In this document: positions 26,001-34,563 of the stretch, piece by piece
Numbering within the stretch: the first letter of the stretch is position 1
Layout of the letters: each line of letters begins with the position of its first letter
DNA from: Pseudoalteromonas shioyasakiensis
GTDB lineage: Bacteria; Pseudomonadota; Gammaproteobacteria; Enterobacterales; Alteromonadaceae
Direction: 5' to 3'
Assembly (NCBI RefSeq): GCF_022398475.1
Contig: NZ_JAKEVM010000024.1
Coordinates: 1-40,941, forward strand
Length of the DNA: 40,941 nt
Translations under genes and position numbers: made by a program
The notes under the pieces: generated by a model
Seen by the model: the letters and a program-made list of their open reading frames with translations, nothing else
Told to the model about the DNA's origin: nothing
Database searches by the model: none

Positions 26001-26981
26001 TTAATGTTGATATTGTTGATGTGTGTAACTGTGCACGCTGATATTTGCTTCAGCGCAGCCTAAATAAGAGTTGTGACCGAGTAGCAAATCGTTTTGCCCT
26101 AAGGCTTGCTCTGTTACTGCTTGATTAGCCACCTTAATTTGACAAATCCATTGCACATTACTAGGTAAATGAGTGCTTAACATGGCAGCCATTTTTTTGC
26201 CTTGTGAGTGCTGAGGATTAAGCGCTATCGCGGTGTCAGAATCCACAGGACCAATCACTATGGTCAGTACGCTACCACTGACTAATACGCGCTCACCAAG
26301 AACCGCTGACTCGCCTAACACCATCTGTTGATCTTGACCAAATGAACTTGGCGAGTCGATTTGCTGCCAATTTGCTCGGGTGTCATCCACAGTCAGTTGC
26401 TCAACCTCGAGTGAGTGGCGAAGTAATTGCGCTAAACCCGCAGCGCTGGTTTGTTTTAAACTGGCGATACCACACTGAACTTTTTGCTCAGTTTTGGTTG
26501 ATAAGATGGCTTCGATTAAATGATCGAATTGCTCTGCACCACGGCCTTCAACATTGATGTGCGACTTTTTCCATGCTTGAAACAATTGGCAATAAAGCAC
26601 ATGATTAAACATGTCTAAAAACTGCCTGACTCGGCCCCCACTTTCTTGATCACTTGCCGCCTGTTCGAGTAAATAATGTGGCATAGGTGCATCTACACCA
26701 TACAAGCCTAAAAATGATGTCGATAAGCTTAATCGGCCACGACCATGGTTATCTAATTCACAGCTACGTACATCAGTGGCAGGAAAGCCAAGTTCTTTAT
26801 AAGGCTTAAAGATAACTCGCTCGCTAATCCCTTTTTCAAGTTCTGAAGGTGTTGCCCAATGTTTTTCAATTAGGCTCATCGCCTTAAACAAATTAAACTG
26901 CCAAGGAGCTGCAATCAGCTTTTCTATTGGTTCAGGTAACTTTGCCCAAACAGGGTGATTTATTGACTCGTGCATATTCAT
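26001..26981 (-). CDS. tssG: T6SS baseplate subunit TssG
   Basis: 326 residues. The N-terminus (LIAAPWQFNLFKAMSLIEKH), RVIFKPYKELGFPATDVRSC and LSTSFLGLYGVDAPMPHYLL are diagnostic of TssG (DUF1305/VasB). It forms the TssF2-TssG wedge of the baseplate. The ATG overlaps the tssF stop by four bases (ATGA); an alternative ATG lies two codons downstream. Confidence 0.94.
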   Translation of the reverse strand: MNMHESINHPVWAKLPEPIEKLIAAPWQFNLFKAMSLIEKHWATPSELEKGISERVIFKPYKELGFPATDVRSCELDNHGRGRLSLSTSFLGLYGVDAPMPHYLLEQAASDQESGGRVRQFLDMFNHVLYCQLFQAWKKSHINVEGRGAEQFDHLIEAILSTKTEQKVQCGIASLKQTSAAGLAQLLRHSLEVEQLTVDDTRANWQQIDSPSSFGQDQQMVLGESAVLGERVLVSGSVLTIVIGPVDSDTAIALNPQHSQGKKMAAMLSTHLPSNVQWICQIKVANQAVTEQALGQNDLLLGHNSYLGCAEANISVHSYTHQQYQH

Positions 26982-28696
26982 AACTGATAACTCTTACCCG
27001 GTTCAATTTCCCAGCAGTGGGTTTTATAACTTGGAATCGCATTGACTCGGGTCTGCACGCTCTCGTTAATTGGCGCATACATTAAAAAGAATTGATGCAG
27101 CATATTGCAAAAGTGGTATAAGTCGGCATCACAAACAAATTTGCTTTCATCAATATCAATCAGTACATCAACACCTTTAATAAAAATGCCACGCTTAATT
27201 TGACTAATCGGTGTTGCGGTAATTTTTTGAATGCTATCAATACGTAATCGGTTTTCAGCTTTTTGTGACCAATCAAATAATACCAGTAAGCGTTTTAATT
27301 CGGTGACTTGTGTAATCTGTGAAAACTTCACATTTAATAGGCTTATCAACTGCCAATGCTTTGGTTGTTCAGGGCATGGCAAATAGTTAGTCGGGCGAAT
27401 TACATTTTCTACATTGGCAATGCTTGGCATATCTGGGCCGCCTATGTTTAAATCGCCCTCTTGGAGTAACTGCCTTGGCCAACCAGCATTAAAAACGGTT
27501 AAATCAACCGATAAGGTTTCTTTTTCTTCTTCAAGGTTAAATGGCAGCTGTAAATAATGGCACGGCGCAGCCCCGCCCACATCTTTCGTTAAAACGGTAA
27601 ACAGTTTCTTTTCGTCTTCAAACACGCTTTGATACCTGGGGGTGTAATCATACGATTTGCCACTTAACGAGTTGCGTCCTTTAACCTCATTAACGGTGTA
27701 ACTGAAAATATGATCTGTTCTGTTTTGATCAGCGGTGATCATGTAATCAGTGCGGTTTGACTCTATGCGTATTGGCTCTGCAGGTTGTGCAAACAAATTA
27801 ATAGCTGGCACGCAATTGAGTAAAATATTATCGCGGCTTAATTGATGACCCGGCGGTAATTTACTACTGCCTCTAAACACCAGCTCAAATCGATCAATAT
27901 GCTCAGGTAAGGTCAGATCTTTTAAACCATCAAAGCGCATAAAGTAAAAACGGTCTTTTGCGTTAAAGTAGTCTAACAGCAGCGCATAGCCCGGATGGCT
28001 TTGTTCTGCATGCGGTAATAAAGCGCCATCTATATCTAAATAAGTAGCACTACAACCTTTTACTTTTAACTTTTTATTATGTTCAAAATGCGAGGGGCCA
28101 AAATCAAGCTCTGTAAACTGCTCTGCTGTTTTTAAAAGCTTAAACAAAGAACTACATAAAGGCGTATCACCACGTAAGTAAAACTGTAAATTTGCAAGGT
28201 CGTAATTTTTGCGCTCACCTTGGCAAACAAAGCGTAGGCCAATACGTAGCTCAGATCCTAAATGCGACTCTTGATAACGCACATGCTCAACATCAAGAGG
28301 ACTAACTTGTAGGTCGTGCGTTGTTGTAAAGGTGATTTGTTTTTTATCAACCACTGACTTATCAGCGCTTAGCGTCAGCCCTTTTTCAATAAGATGTGAT
28401 TTTTGCATTGCCAACTTAGGGCTAAACTTTACAACCGTGCTTGATGGGTAATAACTCAATAATATAGGGCATAGCTGACGCAGCACTTGCTCTGATACCT
28501 CAGGAACAGACTCATCTAAACGCTTTTGCGTATGCGCAGTTAAATAGGCAACACCTTCGAGTAGTCGTTCAATATGGGGGTCACGATCTTTTAGCGCATC
28601 GATATTTAACATGCCTGCGTGCTCAGGGTAATGCTGAGCAAACTGTTTACCGGCTTGGGTTAATAAGCGCATTTGTGCATCAAAATACTGTTGCAT
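26978..28696 (-). CDS. tssF: T6SS baseplate subunit TssF
   Basis: 572 residues, VasA/DUF879 family. The N-terminal YFDAQMRLLTQAGKQFAQHY, AGMLNIDALKDRDPHIERLL and VLRQLCPILLSYYPSSTVVK are the standard TssF start, and the length is typical. It builds the wedge with TssG. It starts 22 bases after tssE with AAGGA before the ATG and is translationally coupled to tssG. Confidence 0.94.
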   Translation of the reverse strand: MQQYFDAQMRLLTQAGKQFAQHYPEHAGMLNIDALKDRDPHIERLLEGVAYLTAHTQKRLDESVPEVSEQVLRQLCPILLSYYPSSTVVKFSPKLAMQKSHLIEKGLTLSADKSVVDKKQITFTTTHDLQVSPLDVEHVRYQESHLGSELRIGLRFVCQGERKNYDLANLQFYLRGDTPLCSSLFKLLKTAEQFTELDFGPSHFEHNKKLKVKGCSATYLDIDGALLPHAEQSHPGYALLLDYFNAKDRFYFMRFDGLKDLTLPEHIDRFELVFRGSSKLPPGHQLSRDNILLNCVPAINLFAQPAEPIRIESNRTDYMITADQNRTDHIFSYTVNEVKGRNSLSGKSYDYTPRYQSVFEDEKKLFTVLTKDVGGAAPCHYLQLPFNLEEEKETLSVDLTVFNAGWPRQLLQEGDLNIGGPDMPSIANVENVIRPTNYLPCPEQPKHWQLISLLNVKFSQITQVTELKRLLVLFDWSQKAENRLRIDSIQKITATPISQIKRGIFIKGVDVLIDIDESKFVCDADLYHFCNMLHQFFLMYAPINESVQTRVNAIPSYKTHCWEIEPGKSYQL

Positions 28697-28718
28697 TGAA
28701 CTATCCTTTTACGCTGAA

Positions 28719-29126
28719 TTAATCAAACTGCTTGGCATGCTCTGCCACATCGGCTTTACCACCCGACTCAAATCGGGTGTTAAGTTTGATACATTGTCCT
28801 GAGGTTAAAAATGCTTGTATATCAAGCCTAATCACGCAATTTTCTTCACGAATTTCCATTGGAATGACATTGGCATAGCGAACTCGTGGCTCGTATTTTT
28901 CTATCAATTTTTTAACTTCAAACGCCAAGGTGTGCTGTGAATACGGAAGGCCCTCGTAGATATCTTCGACATCAGGCAACCCATAATCGGCCAAATGTTT
29001 TAACACGCCACGACGCGCATTAAGTAATTCATTTAGATGTTTGCAGACACTGTTTTGCTCATCAGTTTGAAAACCTTGATGACCATTTCGTGTGACAGGT
29101 TGAGTTAAAAAATCGAATAACGCCAT
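28719..29126 (-). CDS. tssE: T6SS baseplate subunit TssE (gp25-like)
   Basis: 135 residues, homologous to phage T4 gp25, which initiates sheath polymerisation. LLNARRGVLKHLADYGLPDV and YEPRVRYANVIPM are the family signature. A ribosome site (AGAGG) lies just upstream. Its transcript must read through the hairpin at 29143-29168 if it starts before hcp. Confidence 0.94.
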   Translation of the reverse strand: MALFDFLTQPVTRNGHQGFQTDEQNSVCKHLNELLNARRGVLKHLADYGLPDVEDIYEGLPYSQHTLAFEVKKLIEKYEPRVRYANVIPMEIREENCVIRLDIQAFLTSGQCIKLNTRFESGGKADVAEHAKQFD

Positions 29127-29142
29127 AAACTTACCTCTAAGA

Positions 29143-29168
29143 AAAGGATATGCTTTCGCATATCCTTT
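29143..29168 (-). terminator. Rho-independent-type hairpin between hcp and tssE
   Basis: Read on the minus strand, an 11-bp perfect stem (AAAGGATATGC / GCATATCCTTT) closes a GAAA tetraloop and runs into TTTTCTT. It begins 12 bases after the hcp stop and ends 16 bases before the tssE start. The T-run is short, so partial termination or hcp mRNA 3'-end protection is more likely than a complete stop. Confidence 0.82.
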
Positions 29169-29180
29169 AATTTTGCTGAC

Positions 29181-29666
29181 TTATCGACCTTCAGTCCAAG
29201 AGTCAGAGAACTCGATGTTGCCATCAAGGTAAGTCCACGTAATGCGCTTATAACGTAGGCTAACTGTTTCAAGGTGCGGGTAACGCTCCTTGTCTAAGTC
29301 TTTTACGTTATGCATTGTTGGTAGAATTGAGGTGATTTTTACATCTTCCAACTTGTGGCAGAAATATTCACGCTCGGTCCCTGTGTCATCAATACGGTAC
29401 CATTTAAGCTCAAGTTGCTTAAGTGTTTGACCGTTTGAGCACGCTTTGTACAGGTATGGTGTTGCTGCATCAACCGCTTTTGTAATAACAAAAGGTTCGT
29501 GCTTACGAGTACCTGTTAATTCGCCTGTGTCGTTATCTGTAGGAATGCGAAGTTCATGATCAAAGTGTAGGATCTCAATTGAACCTTCACGCTCTGCAAC
29601 AGTTACAGAACCTTTGATGTCATTACCTTGGTCATCCTTTAACCACATATACGCTGGAATTGCCAT
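29181..29666 (-). CDS. hcp/tssD: T6SS tube protein Hcp (TssD)
   Basis: 161 residues forming the inner tube rings. MAIPAYMWLKDDQGNDIKGS, then GSIEILHFDHELRIPTD and KHEPFVITKAVDAATPYLYK are typical of Hcp. AGGAG lies 9 bases before the ATG. It has the longest upstream spacer in the operon (223 bases) and hairpins on both sides, which suggests separate control of expression level. No C-terminal extension. Confidence 0.96.
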   Translation of the reverse strand: MAIPAYMWLKDDQGNDIKGSVTVAEREGSIEILHFDHELRIPTDNDTGELTGTRKHEPFVITKAVDAATPYLYKACSNGQTLKQLELKWYRIDDTGTEREYFCHKLEDVKITSILPTMHNVKDLDKERYPHLETVSLRYKRITWTYLDGNIEFSDSWTEGR

Positions 29667-29713
29667 TTCATTATTCTCCTTTTAGAATGAATTGTTTCCT
29701 GTTTAATGGCATA

Positions 29714-29737
29714 GGCATAAACAACCTTGTTTATGCC
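29714..29737 (-). repeat. Perfect inverted repeat upstream of hcp
   Basis: On the minus strand GGCATAAACAA pairs perfectly with TTGTTTATGCC around a two-base centre. No T-run follows. The hcp start is 48 bases further on. It may be an mRNA 5'-stabilising or processing hairpin; a terminator is less likely. Confidence 0.75.
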
Positions 29738-29775
29738 CCCCAAAAAGCCCGATGCTTCATGCCACTGGGGAACAT

Positions 29776-29805
29776 GTCCCAAGTTGGCTGCAACCAACTT
29801 GGGGC
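29776..29805 (-). repeat. Strong hairpin in the tssC-hcp spacer
   Basis: A 12-bp stem (29776-29787 with 29794-29805, one G-T pair, the rest Watson-Crick; core CCCAAGTTGG / CCAACTTGGG) with a six-base loop. On the minus strand it is followed by mixed sequence with no immediate T-run. With the inverted repeat at 29714-29737 it makes a two-hairpin leader for hcp. The rest of the 223-base spacer shows no gene; I could not name a convincing promoter in it. Confidence 0.75.
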
Positions 29806-29889
29806 CATTCTTTTACACCAACCAGCTACTCACCAAATTGACGTCTTTACACAGCCTGCTTAAATCCGTTTCATCGGCGGCTTGGCAGT

Positions 29890-31416
29890 TCATTTTTCGC
29901 CAGGCATTTGCCCAACAAGGGCAAGGCGAACATCAATACCTTCAACTTGGAAGTGCGGCACAATGTAAGTGCTCACGCGGTAATAACCTGGGTTACCTGG
30001 GATCTCAGATACCGTTACTTTTGCGTCTTTGAGCGGGTGCGTTGCAATTAACGACTCATCTGGGTTATTCATCTTCGTTACTAACGCACCTAACCAATCG
30101 TTTAACTGCTGCTCTAGCTCATGACGAGGTTTACTCGAACCAATATTTTCACGCTGCAATACTTTTAAGTAGTGAGCAATACGCGATACTAAGAAGATAT
30201 AAGGTAAACGCGAGTTAATACGGGCGTTTGCAGTTGCTTCAGCTGTTTCAAGTACTTGTGGCTTCTGGGCACTATTTGCCGAGAAGAAACACGCAAAGTC
30301 AGAGTTTTTGTAATAGCTAAGAGGAATAAAGCCTTGGTTAGCAAACTCAAGCTCTTTGGTCTCTGAGATAAGCACTTCTGTAGGGATTTTAGTTTCAGAG
30401 CCCTTACCAGCTTCAAATGAATGCAAAGGTAGATTTTCAACTTTACCACCCGATTGCGGGCCGCGAATATTCACCGACCAGCCATTATCATGGAAGCTAC
30501 GAATAATGTTGGCAGCAAATGCAAATGTTGCATTACCCCATAAGTAGCGCTCGTGGTGCTGACTGTTCACATCTTCTTGGTAGTTAAAGTTACGAATTGG
30601 GTTTGTTTCACCATACGGTAAACGTAGTAAGAAACGCGGGAAAGCAAGACCAATATAACGAGAATCTTCTGACTCGCGGAAGTTTTTCCAACGTAAGAAT
30701 TCAGCACGCTCCATATAAGAGCCAATATCTTGAATTTTAGATACTTCGTCTAATGACTCTTTTAAGAAGAACTTAGGACCTACGCTGCCCATAAATGGAC
30801 AATGCGCCGCTGCCGAAACGCGCGAGATTTCTTGTAGTAGTGAAACGTCTGGCGCTGAGCAATCAAACTCAAAGTTAGACACCATAGTCGATACAGGTTC
30901 GCCACCAGGGGTATCATAATCTGATGTGTAAACATGCTTATATAACGCTGATTGTGTTGTATCTGGCGCTTCTTCAAAATCATCACGCAAAGTTTCTTTA
31001 TCAACATCGAGCATTTCAATTTTGATATTCGCGTTATTTGGCGTGCGGTTAATTAAATAACGCAGTGAACGCCACGCTGATTCTACTTTTTGAAAATCAG
31101 GGTGGTGTAAAATCTGATCTAATTGCTGCGAAATAATGGTGTCTACTTTTGCAATATAATCATCAAGCAACAGCTTATCGATGCGAGTTACTTCTTCGCC
31201 ACTCATACCCGCCATATCTAAAAAGACATTAATAGCGGCAGTAAGGCGCTCATTCGCACGTGTTTCTGCTAGGTTACCTGCATCTCTAAATGTATCTAGT
31301 TTGATTTCATCGCCTACAGGGGCAATATCAACCATGCTACATAGGTTTTCATAAGTTGATAATGGCGCTTGCTCTACCGTGTGAGCAGCTACATTTAATT
31401 GTTCTTGCATTGACAT
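29890..31416 (-). CDS. tssC: T6SS contractile sheath large subunit TssC
   Basis: 508 residues. The sheath core motifs are present: DAGNLAETRANERLTAAINV, then IISQQLDQILHHPDFQKVES and AWRSLRYLINRT, MSGEEVTRIDKLLLDDYIA, and the C-terminal TVSEIPGNPGYYRVSTYIVP. It starts 10 bases after tssB with AAGGA 8 bases before the ATG (a second ATG lies two codons on). It assembles with TssB around Hcp. Confidence 0.96.
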   Translation of the reverse strand: MSMQEQLNVAAHTVEQAPLSTYENLCSMVDIAPVGDEIKLDTFRDAGNLAETRANERLTAAINVFLDMAGMSGEEVTRIDKLLLDDYIAKVDTIISQQLDQILHHPDFQKVESAWRSLRYLINRTPNNANIKIEMLDVDKETLRDDFEEAPDTTQSALYKHVYTSDYDTPGGEPVSTMVSNFEFDCSAPDVSLLQEISRVSAAAHCPFMGSVGPKFFLKESLDEVSKIQDIGSYMERAEFLRWKNFRESEDSRYIGLAFPRFLLRLPYGETNPIRNFNYQEDVNSQHHERYLWGNATFAFAANIIRSFHDNGWSVNIRGPQSGGKVENLPLHSFEAGKGSETKIPTEVLISETKELEFANQGFIPLSYYKNSDFACFFSANSAQKPQVLETAEATANARINSRLPYIFLVSRIAHYLKVLQRENIGSSKPRHELEQQLNDWLGALVTKMNNPDESLIATHPLKDAKVTVSEIPGNPGYYRVSTYIVPHFQVEGIDVRLALVGQMPGEK

Positions 31417-31426
31417 AGCGGCGTCC

Positions 31427-31948
31427 TTATTCCGTCACAGGTTGTTTTTCATCTTCAGAAGCAAGCGGCGCTATTTCATCTAGCTTGGCTTTTAGCTCAT
31501 CAAGTTCTGGTTGGTTTTGTAAAACACGTTCCAACTCTTTTCTAAGTGATGAGTTATCAAGAAGGTTTGACTTCAAGTCACGTAACAAATTACGCATTGC
31601 CATCATTTTGTTTAATTCAGGCACCTGTGCAGCAACCTGCTCTGGATCGAACGATTTAAATGAATCAAACTGCAAATTAACATTGATATCACCGTCGCCT
31701 TTAATCTTATTTGCCACCTGAAAGTTCGCTTTTGGCGCGATATCTTTCAGTACTTGCTCAATGTTATTTTTATTGATCGTCACGCGTTCACGCTCAGCAA
31801 GTTCTTGGCTATTCTGACCATTAGAATAGTCACCAATAACCAGCATTTTTAAAGGCAATTCGCTTTTTTGTGATGCCCCATCAGTATCAAGCTCTAACGA
31901 TATGTTGATCCGAGCTCGTGGGATCTCTTTTTGAAATGTATCTGTCAT
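31427..31948 (-). CDS. tssB: T6SS contractile sheath small subunit TssB
   Basis: 173 residues. RARINISLELDTDGASQKSE, LPLKMLVIGDYSNG, and the helical C-terminus (MMAMRNLLRDLKSNLLDNSS) that interlocks with TssC are typical. AAGGA precedes the ATG. Confidence 0.96.
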   Translation of the reverse strand: MTDTFQKEIPRARINISLELDTDGASQKSELPLKMLVIGDYSNGQNSQELAERERVTINKNNIEQVLKDIAPKANFQVANKIKGDGDINVNLQFDSFKSFDPEQVAAQVPELNKMMAMRNLLRDLKSNLLDNSSLRKELERVLQNQPELDELKAKLDEIAPLASEDEKQPVTE

Positions 31949-32000
31949 GTTTCTTCCTTTGCAGTTTGTTTGTCTAACGACTAAATTCCAATTAGGCGTG

Positions 32001-33566
32001 TTACACCCACGCTATTGCTTGAGCCGGGTTTGTAACCATCATTCGCTGACTAATTTGCTTAGCAGCTAAACTCATGTCATCACTCTCTGTCTGAGATAAA
32101 TTGGCATAACATTGCTTGGCGAAACGCCATACTTCCATGCAAAACTGTTGTTGCCACTTCGCTAATTGATAAGTTTCAATTTGCTCGAGTAATTCGGTTA
32201 AAATTGCCAATGCGTGCTCATAATGCTCTGCTTTAAGTAACAACTTAGCTTTAAGCAATTGACTTTGAGCTTGGTCGAATCCAGTTGGCGTACTTAATTG
32301 TGCAACCAAGCTAAGGGCTGCACTTAACTGCCCTTTTGCAACTTGCTCGCTTAAGGCTATGTAATGCTCGTCAAATGGATTTGCTTGCACTTGAGTTGTT
32401 TCATTTTGCGAAGCATGTGAATTGGCAATGTCTAATAACGCTTCTTTGTTCTGTGGGCTGCATAACCCCGAACCATCGTCATATTTTAAATTGGTTAATA
32501 ACGGAAATTGACTGACTAAAGTGACTAGCTGTTGCTCTAACCACTGTACTAATTTTGCTTTATTTAGCTGTTTCAACGCTGACAAAGTAAGCATTTGCAG
32601 ATTCAAATTAAACTGCATAGCGCCTTCCATAAACAAACCCTCAGCAAGTAACAATGCTTGCTCTGCTTGTTCAGTTGCCAGTGCGTTTTCAATGGGGGCG
32701 AAGGCAGCCGCACGCGGTGCTGGCAGTCTTGTTTTGCCATTTTCATTGGCAGGTAACGCTAATCCAGACCAACGTGCTGCACGCGAGAGCTTTAAAACCC
32801 GTTCAATGTTGTTTTGTTCTTTATCAAAATTAAGCAGCTCACGAATTGCTGCTAGGTAAGCACTATCGCTGGCAATGTCAGCCACTTTAGGTGCAGTTGT
32901 CACTGGTTTTGCCTGAACAACTTGTTGCGCTACGGGCTCAGTCGTTGGCTCGCTGACCACTGTTGTCTGCTGTGTTTCAGGCTCTGATTTAACTTCTGGT
33001 TCTGGCTTAGCGACAGGATTGCGAATTACTTGCTCTTTAACCCACTCATTCAGAGTTGATAAAGGCCCTGATTCAGCATCAAGTACAGGCACTGAAACCT
33101 GATTATATTCAGCTAACACAGTCTCTAATTCAGCCCATTGCTCAGGGCTCGATGATTGAGCTTGGGCAATTCCTTTTAAGCGTTCTTGTTGTTGTAAAAA
33201 CCATGTGTTAACCGCACAACGCATACGTGCTTTTAAAGGATGAACCTGTTCACTAAACTGACTTAATAGTTGATTAAACAGTTTTAAAGAATGGGTTAAA
33301 CCCACCACGCCAAACTCACTGGTAGCCGCAAGGCACAAGTAGCTCACTATACGTAAATCTTTACTTTGGTTTTGCAAAAGATCGGTGGCTTGAATAAACA
33401 TGACTTTAAAATCAACTTCGCCCACACCTGACGATGAAGCTTTAAGTGCTTTAAAGGTTTCTTCGTATTTTAGATCTTCACCACACGCAAGCCCCGAAAG
33501 TGGCTTACTAAGCTCTTCAAGCCACAGCTCCCAGCTGTTATGGGTATGCGGATTAACTACACTCAT
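32001..33566 (-). CDS. tssA: T6SS cap/priming protein TssA
   Basis: 521 residues from ATG 33566, which forms an ATGA overlap with the tagF stop; GTG codons at 33578 and 33575 are in frame but less likely. The ImpA_N domain occupies about 10-80 (LSGLACGEDLKYEETFKALK, VDFKVMFIQATDLL). A Pro/Glu/Val-rich linker (about 185-230) leads to a helical C-terminal VasJ-like region. TssA primes baseplate and sheath assembly and may cap the growing tail. The long C-terminal half places it among the large TssA types rather than the short ones. Confidence 0.92.
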   Translation of the reverse strand: MSVVNPHTHNSWELWLEELSKPLSGLACGEDLKYEETFKALKASSSGVGEVDFKVMFIQATDLLQNQSKDLRIVSYLCLAATSEFGVVGLTHSLKLFNQLLSQFSEQVHPLKARMRCAVNTWFLQQQERLKGIAQAQSSSPEQWAELETVLAEYNQVSVPVLDAESGPLSTLNEWVKEQVIRNPVAKPEPEVKSEPETQQTTVVSEPTTEPVAQQVVQAKPVTTAPKVADIASDSAYLAAIRELLNFDKEQNNIERVLKLSRAARWSGLALPANENGKTRLPAPRAAAFAPIENALATEQAEQALLLAEGLFMEGAMQFNLNLQMLTLSALKQLNKAKLVQWLEQQLVTLVSQFPLLTNLKYDDGSGLCSPQNKEALLDIANSHASQNETTQVQANPFDEHYIALSEQVAKGQLSAALSLVAQLSTPTGFDQAQSQLLKAKLLLKAEHYEHALAILTELLEQIETYQLAKWQQQFCMEVWRFAKQCYANLSQTESDDMSLAAKQISQRMMVTNPAQAIAWV

Positions 33567-34555
33567 GCTTTGCACCACCTTCTGAGCGCATCGTAAACAC
33601 TTACATTATCCATATCAGCAAAATTAAGGCTGTATTCGCTCGGCACTTTGTCTAGTGACAGATTTACTAAATCAATAATGTCTTTTGACTTATCCTCAGC
33701 AAGCCACACTGAACCAAAATAAGATGCCGGTACAGGGCGGCAAAACACCGTTAGGCTCGGTTGCGAACTTTCATTTCCTAGCTGGTAAAAGAACCAAGGT
33801 TGCCAATTATGATCGGCAACGATCGAAGCAATTAAATGTAGCCAAAAACCTGCAACCAGGGCACTTTCGTGACTAAAGTGTGGCATAGGTAGTCGAATAC
33901 CAAACTGTGTACGTAGGCAACCTCTATTCGCAATCGACTTTAATACCGCTGAAAGCTCTTCAATTAAAACCGCTCTGTGATGAATGTCGTTGATCCCTAA
34001 ATGCTGCCAAACCACACTCATCGGAATACTGCGTAATTTATCAAGCTCTTGATTCAGATTTGGCTGCTGCTTTAATGCATCGGCCACTTTACTATACGAT
34101 TTAGCTTGCTCAGCCATCGCATCAATTGAATGTGCTTCAACGATGCGCTGATTAACCCCTAATAGGTGCTCAATGACATGACTTGCATATAAAAATAGAA
34201 AAGCAGGGTGACGTTTGTAAGTCTCAAGTCCGCTATGAATAAACGAACTAAACGGGTAAAAACGACCGCTGCTATCAGTGCTTGGCTGTAAAACACCTAA
34301 CAAACTACTGTCGTCACTGTTACCAGATACAAAAAATAACGAAGAAACACCATTTAATGCAGTTGTTTTACCGCCAATAACACCTCGGTTTATATGCGCG
34401 AAACCTTCTTGCAACCAATGGTCTAATGCAACAGACTCCCGAGAAGATATATTTAACTTTACAAAATCAGGCCTAACAGGAGTTTTCCCCATGTACCCGT
34501 AGGTAAACTGCTTAACCAGCGTTGGCGACTTTTTCTTGGTAAACAAATTAAACAT
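33563..34555 (-). CDS. tagF: T6SS-associated protein TagF (ImpM family)
   Basis: 330 residues. The N-terminal TagF/ImpM motif TYGYMGKTPVRPDFVKLN is clear, with GVLQPSTDSSGRFYPFSSFI further on; the C-terminal half has GCLRTQFGIRLPMPHFSHES and WLHLIASIVADHN. In P. aeruginosa TagF represses the T6SS post-translationally through Fha. No fha, ppkA or pppA homologue lies in this window, so the partner is either beyond the right edge or absent. It is 8 bases after tssM. Confidence 0.9.
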   Translation of the reverse strand: MFNLFTKKKSPTLVKQFTYGYMGKTPVRPDFVKLNISSRESVALDHWLQEGFAHINRGVIGGKTTALNGVSSLFFVSGNSDDSSLLGVLQPSTDSSGRFYPFSSFIHSGLETYKRHPAFLFLYASHVIEHLLGVNQRIVEAHSIDAMAEQAKSYSKVADALKQQPNLNQELDKLRSIPMSVVWQHLGINDIHHRAVLIEELSAVLKSIANRGCLRTQFGIRLPMPHFSHESALVAGFWLHLIASIVADHNWQPWFFYQLGNESSQPSLTVFCRPVPASYFGSVWLAEDKSKDIIDLVNLSLDKVPSEYSLNFADMDNVSVYDALRRWCKA

Positions 34556-34563
34556 ACCTGCCC

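Noticed and set aside
29714..29805. The hairpins upstream of hcp as a transcription terminator ending a tssC transcript.
   Set aside because: Neither stem is followed by a T-run on the minus strand; they are reported as repeats only.
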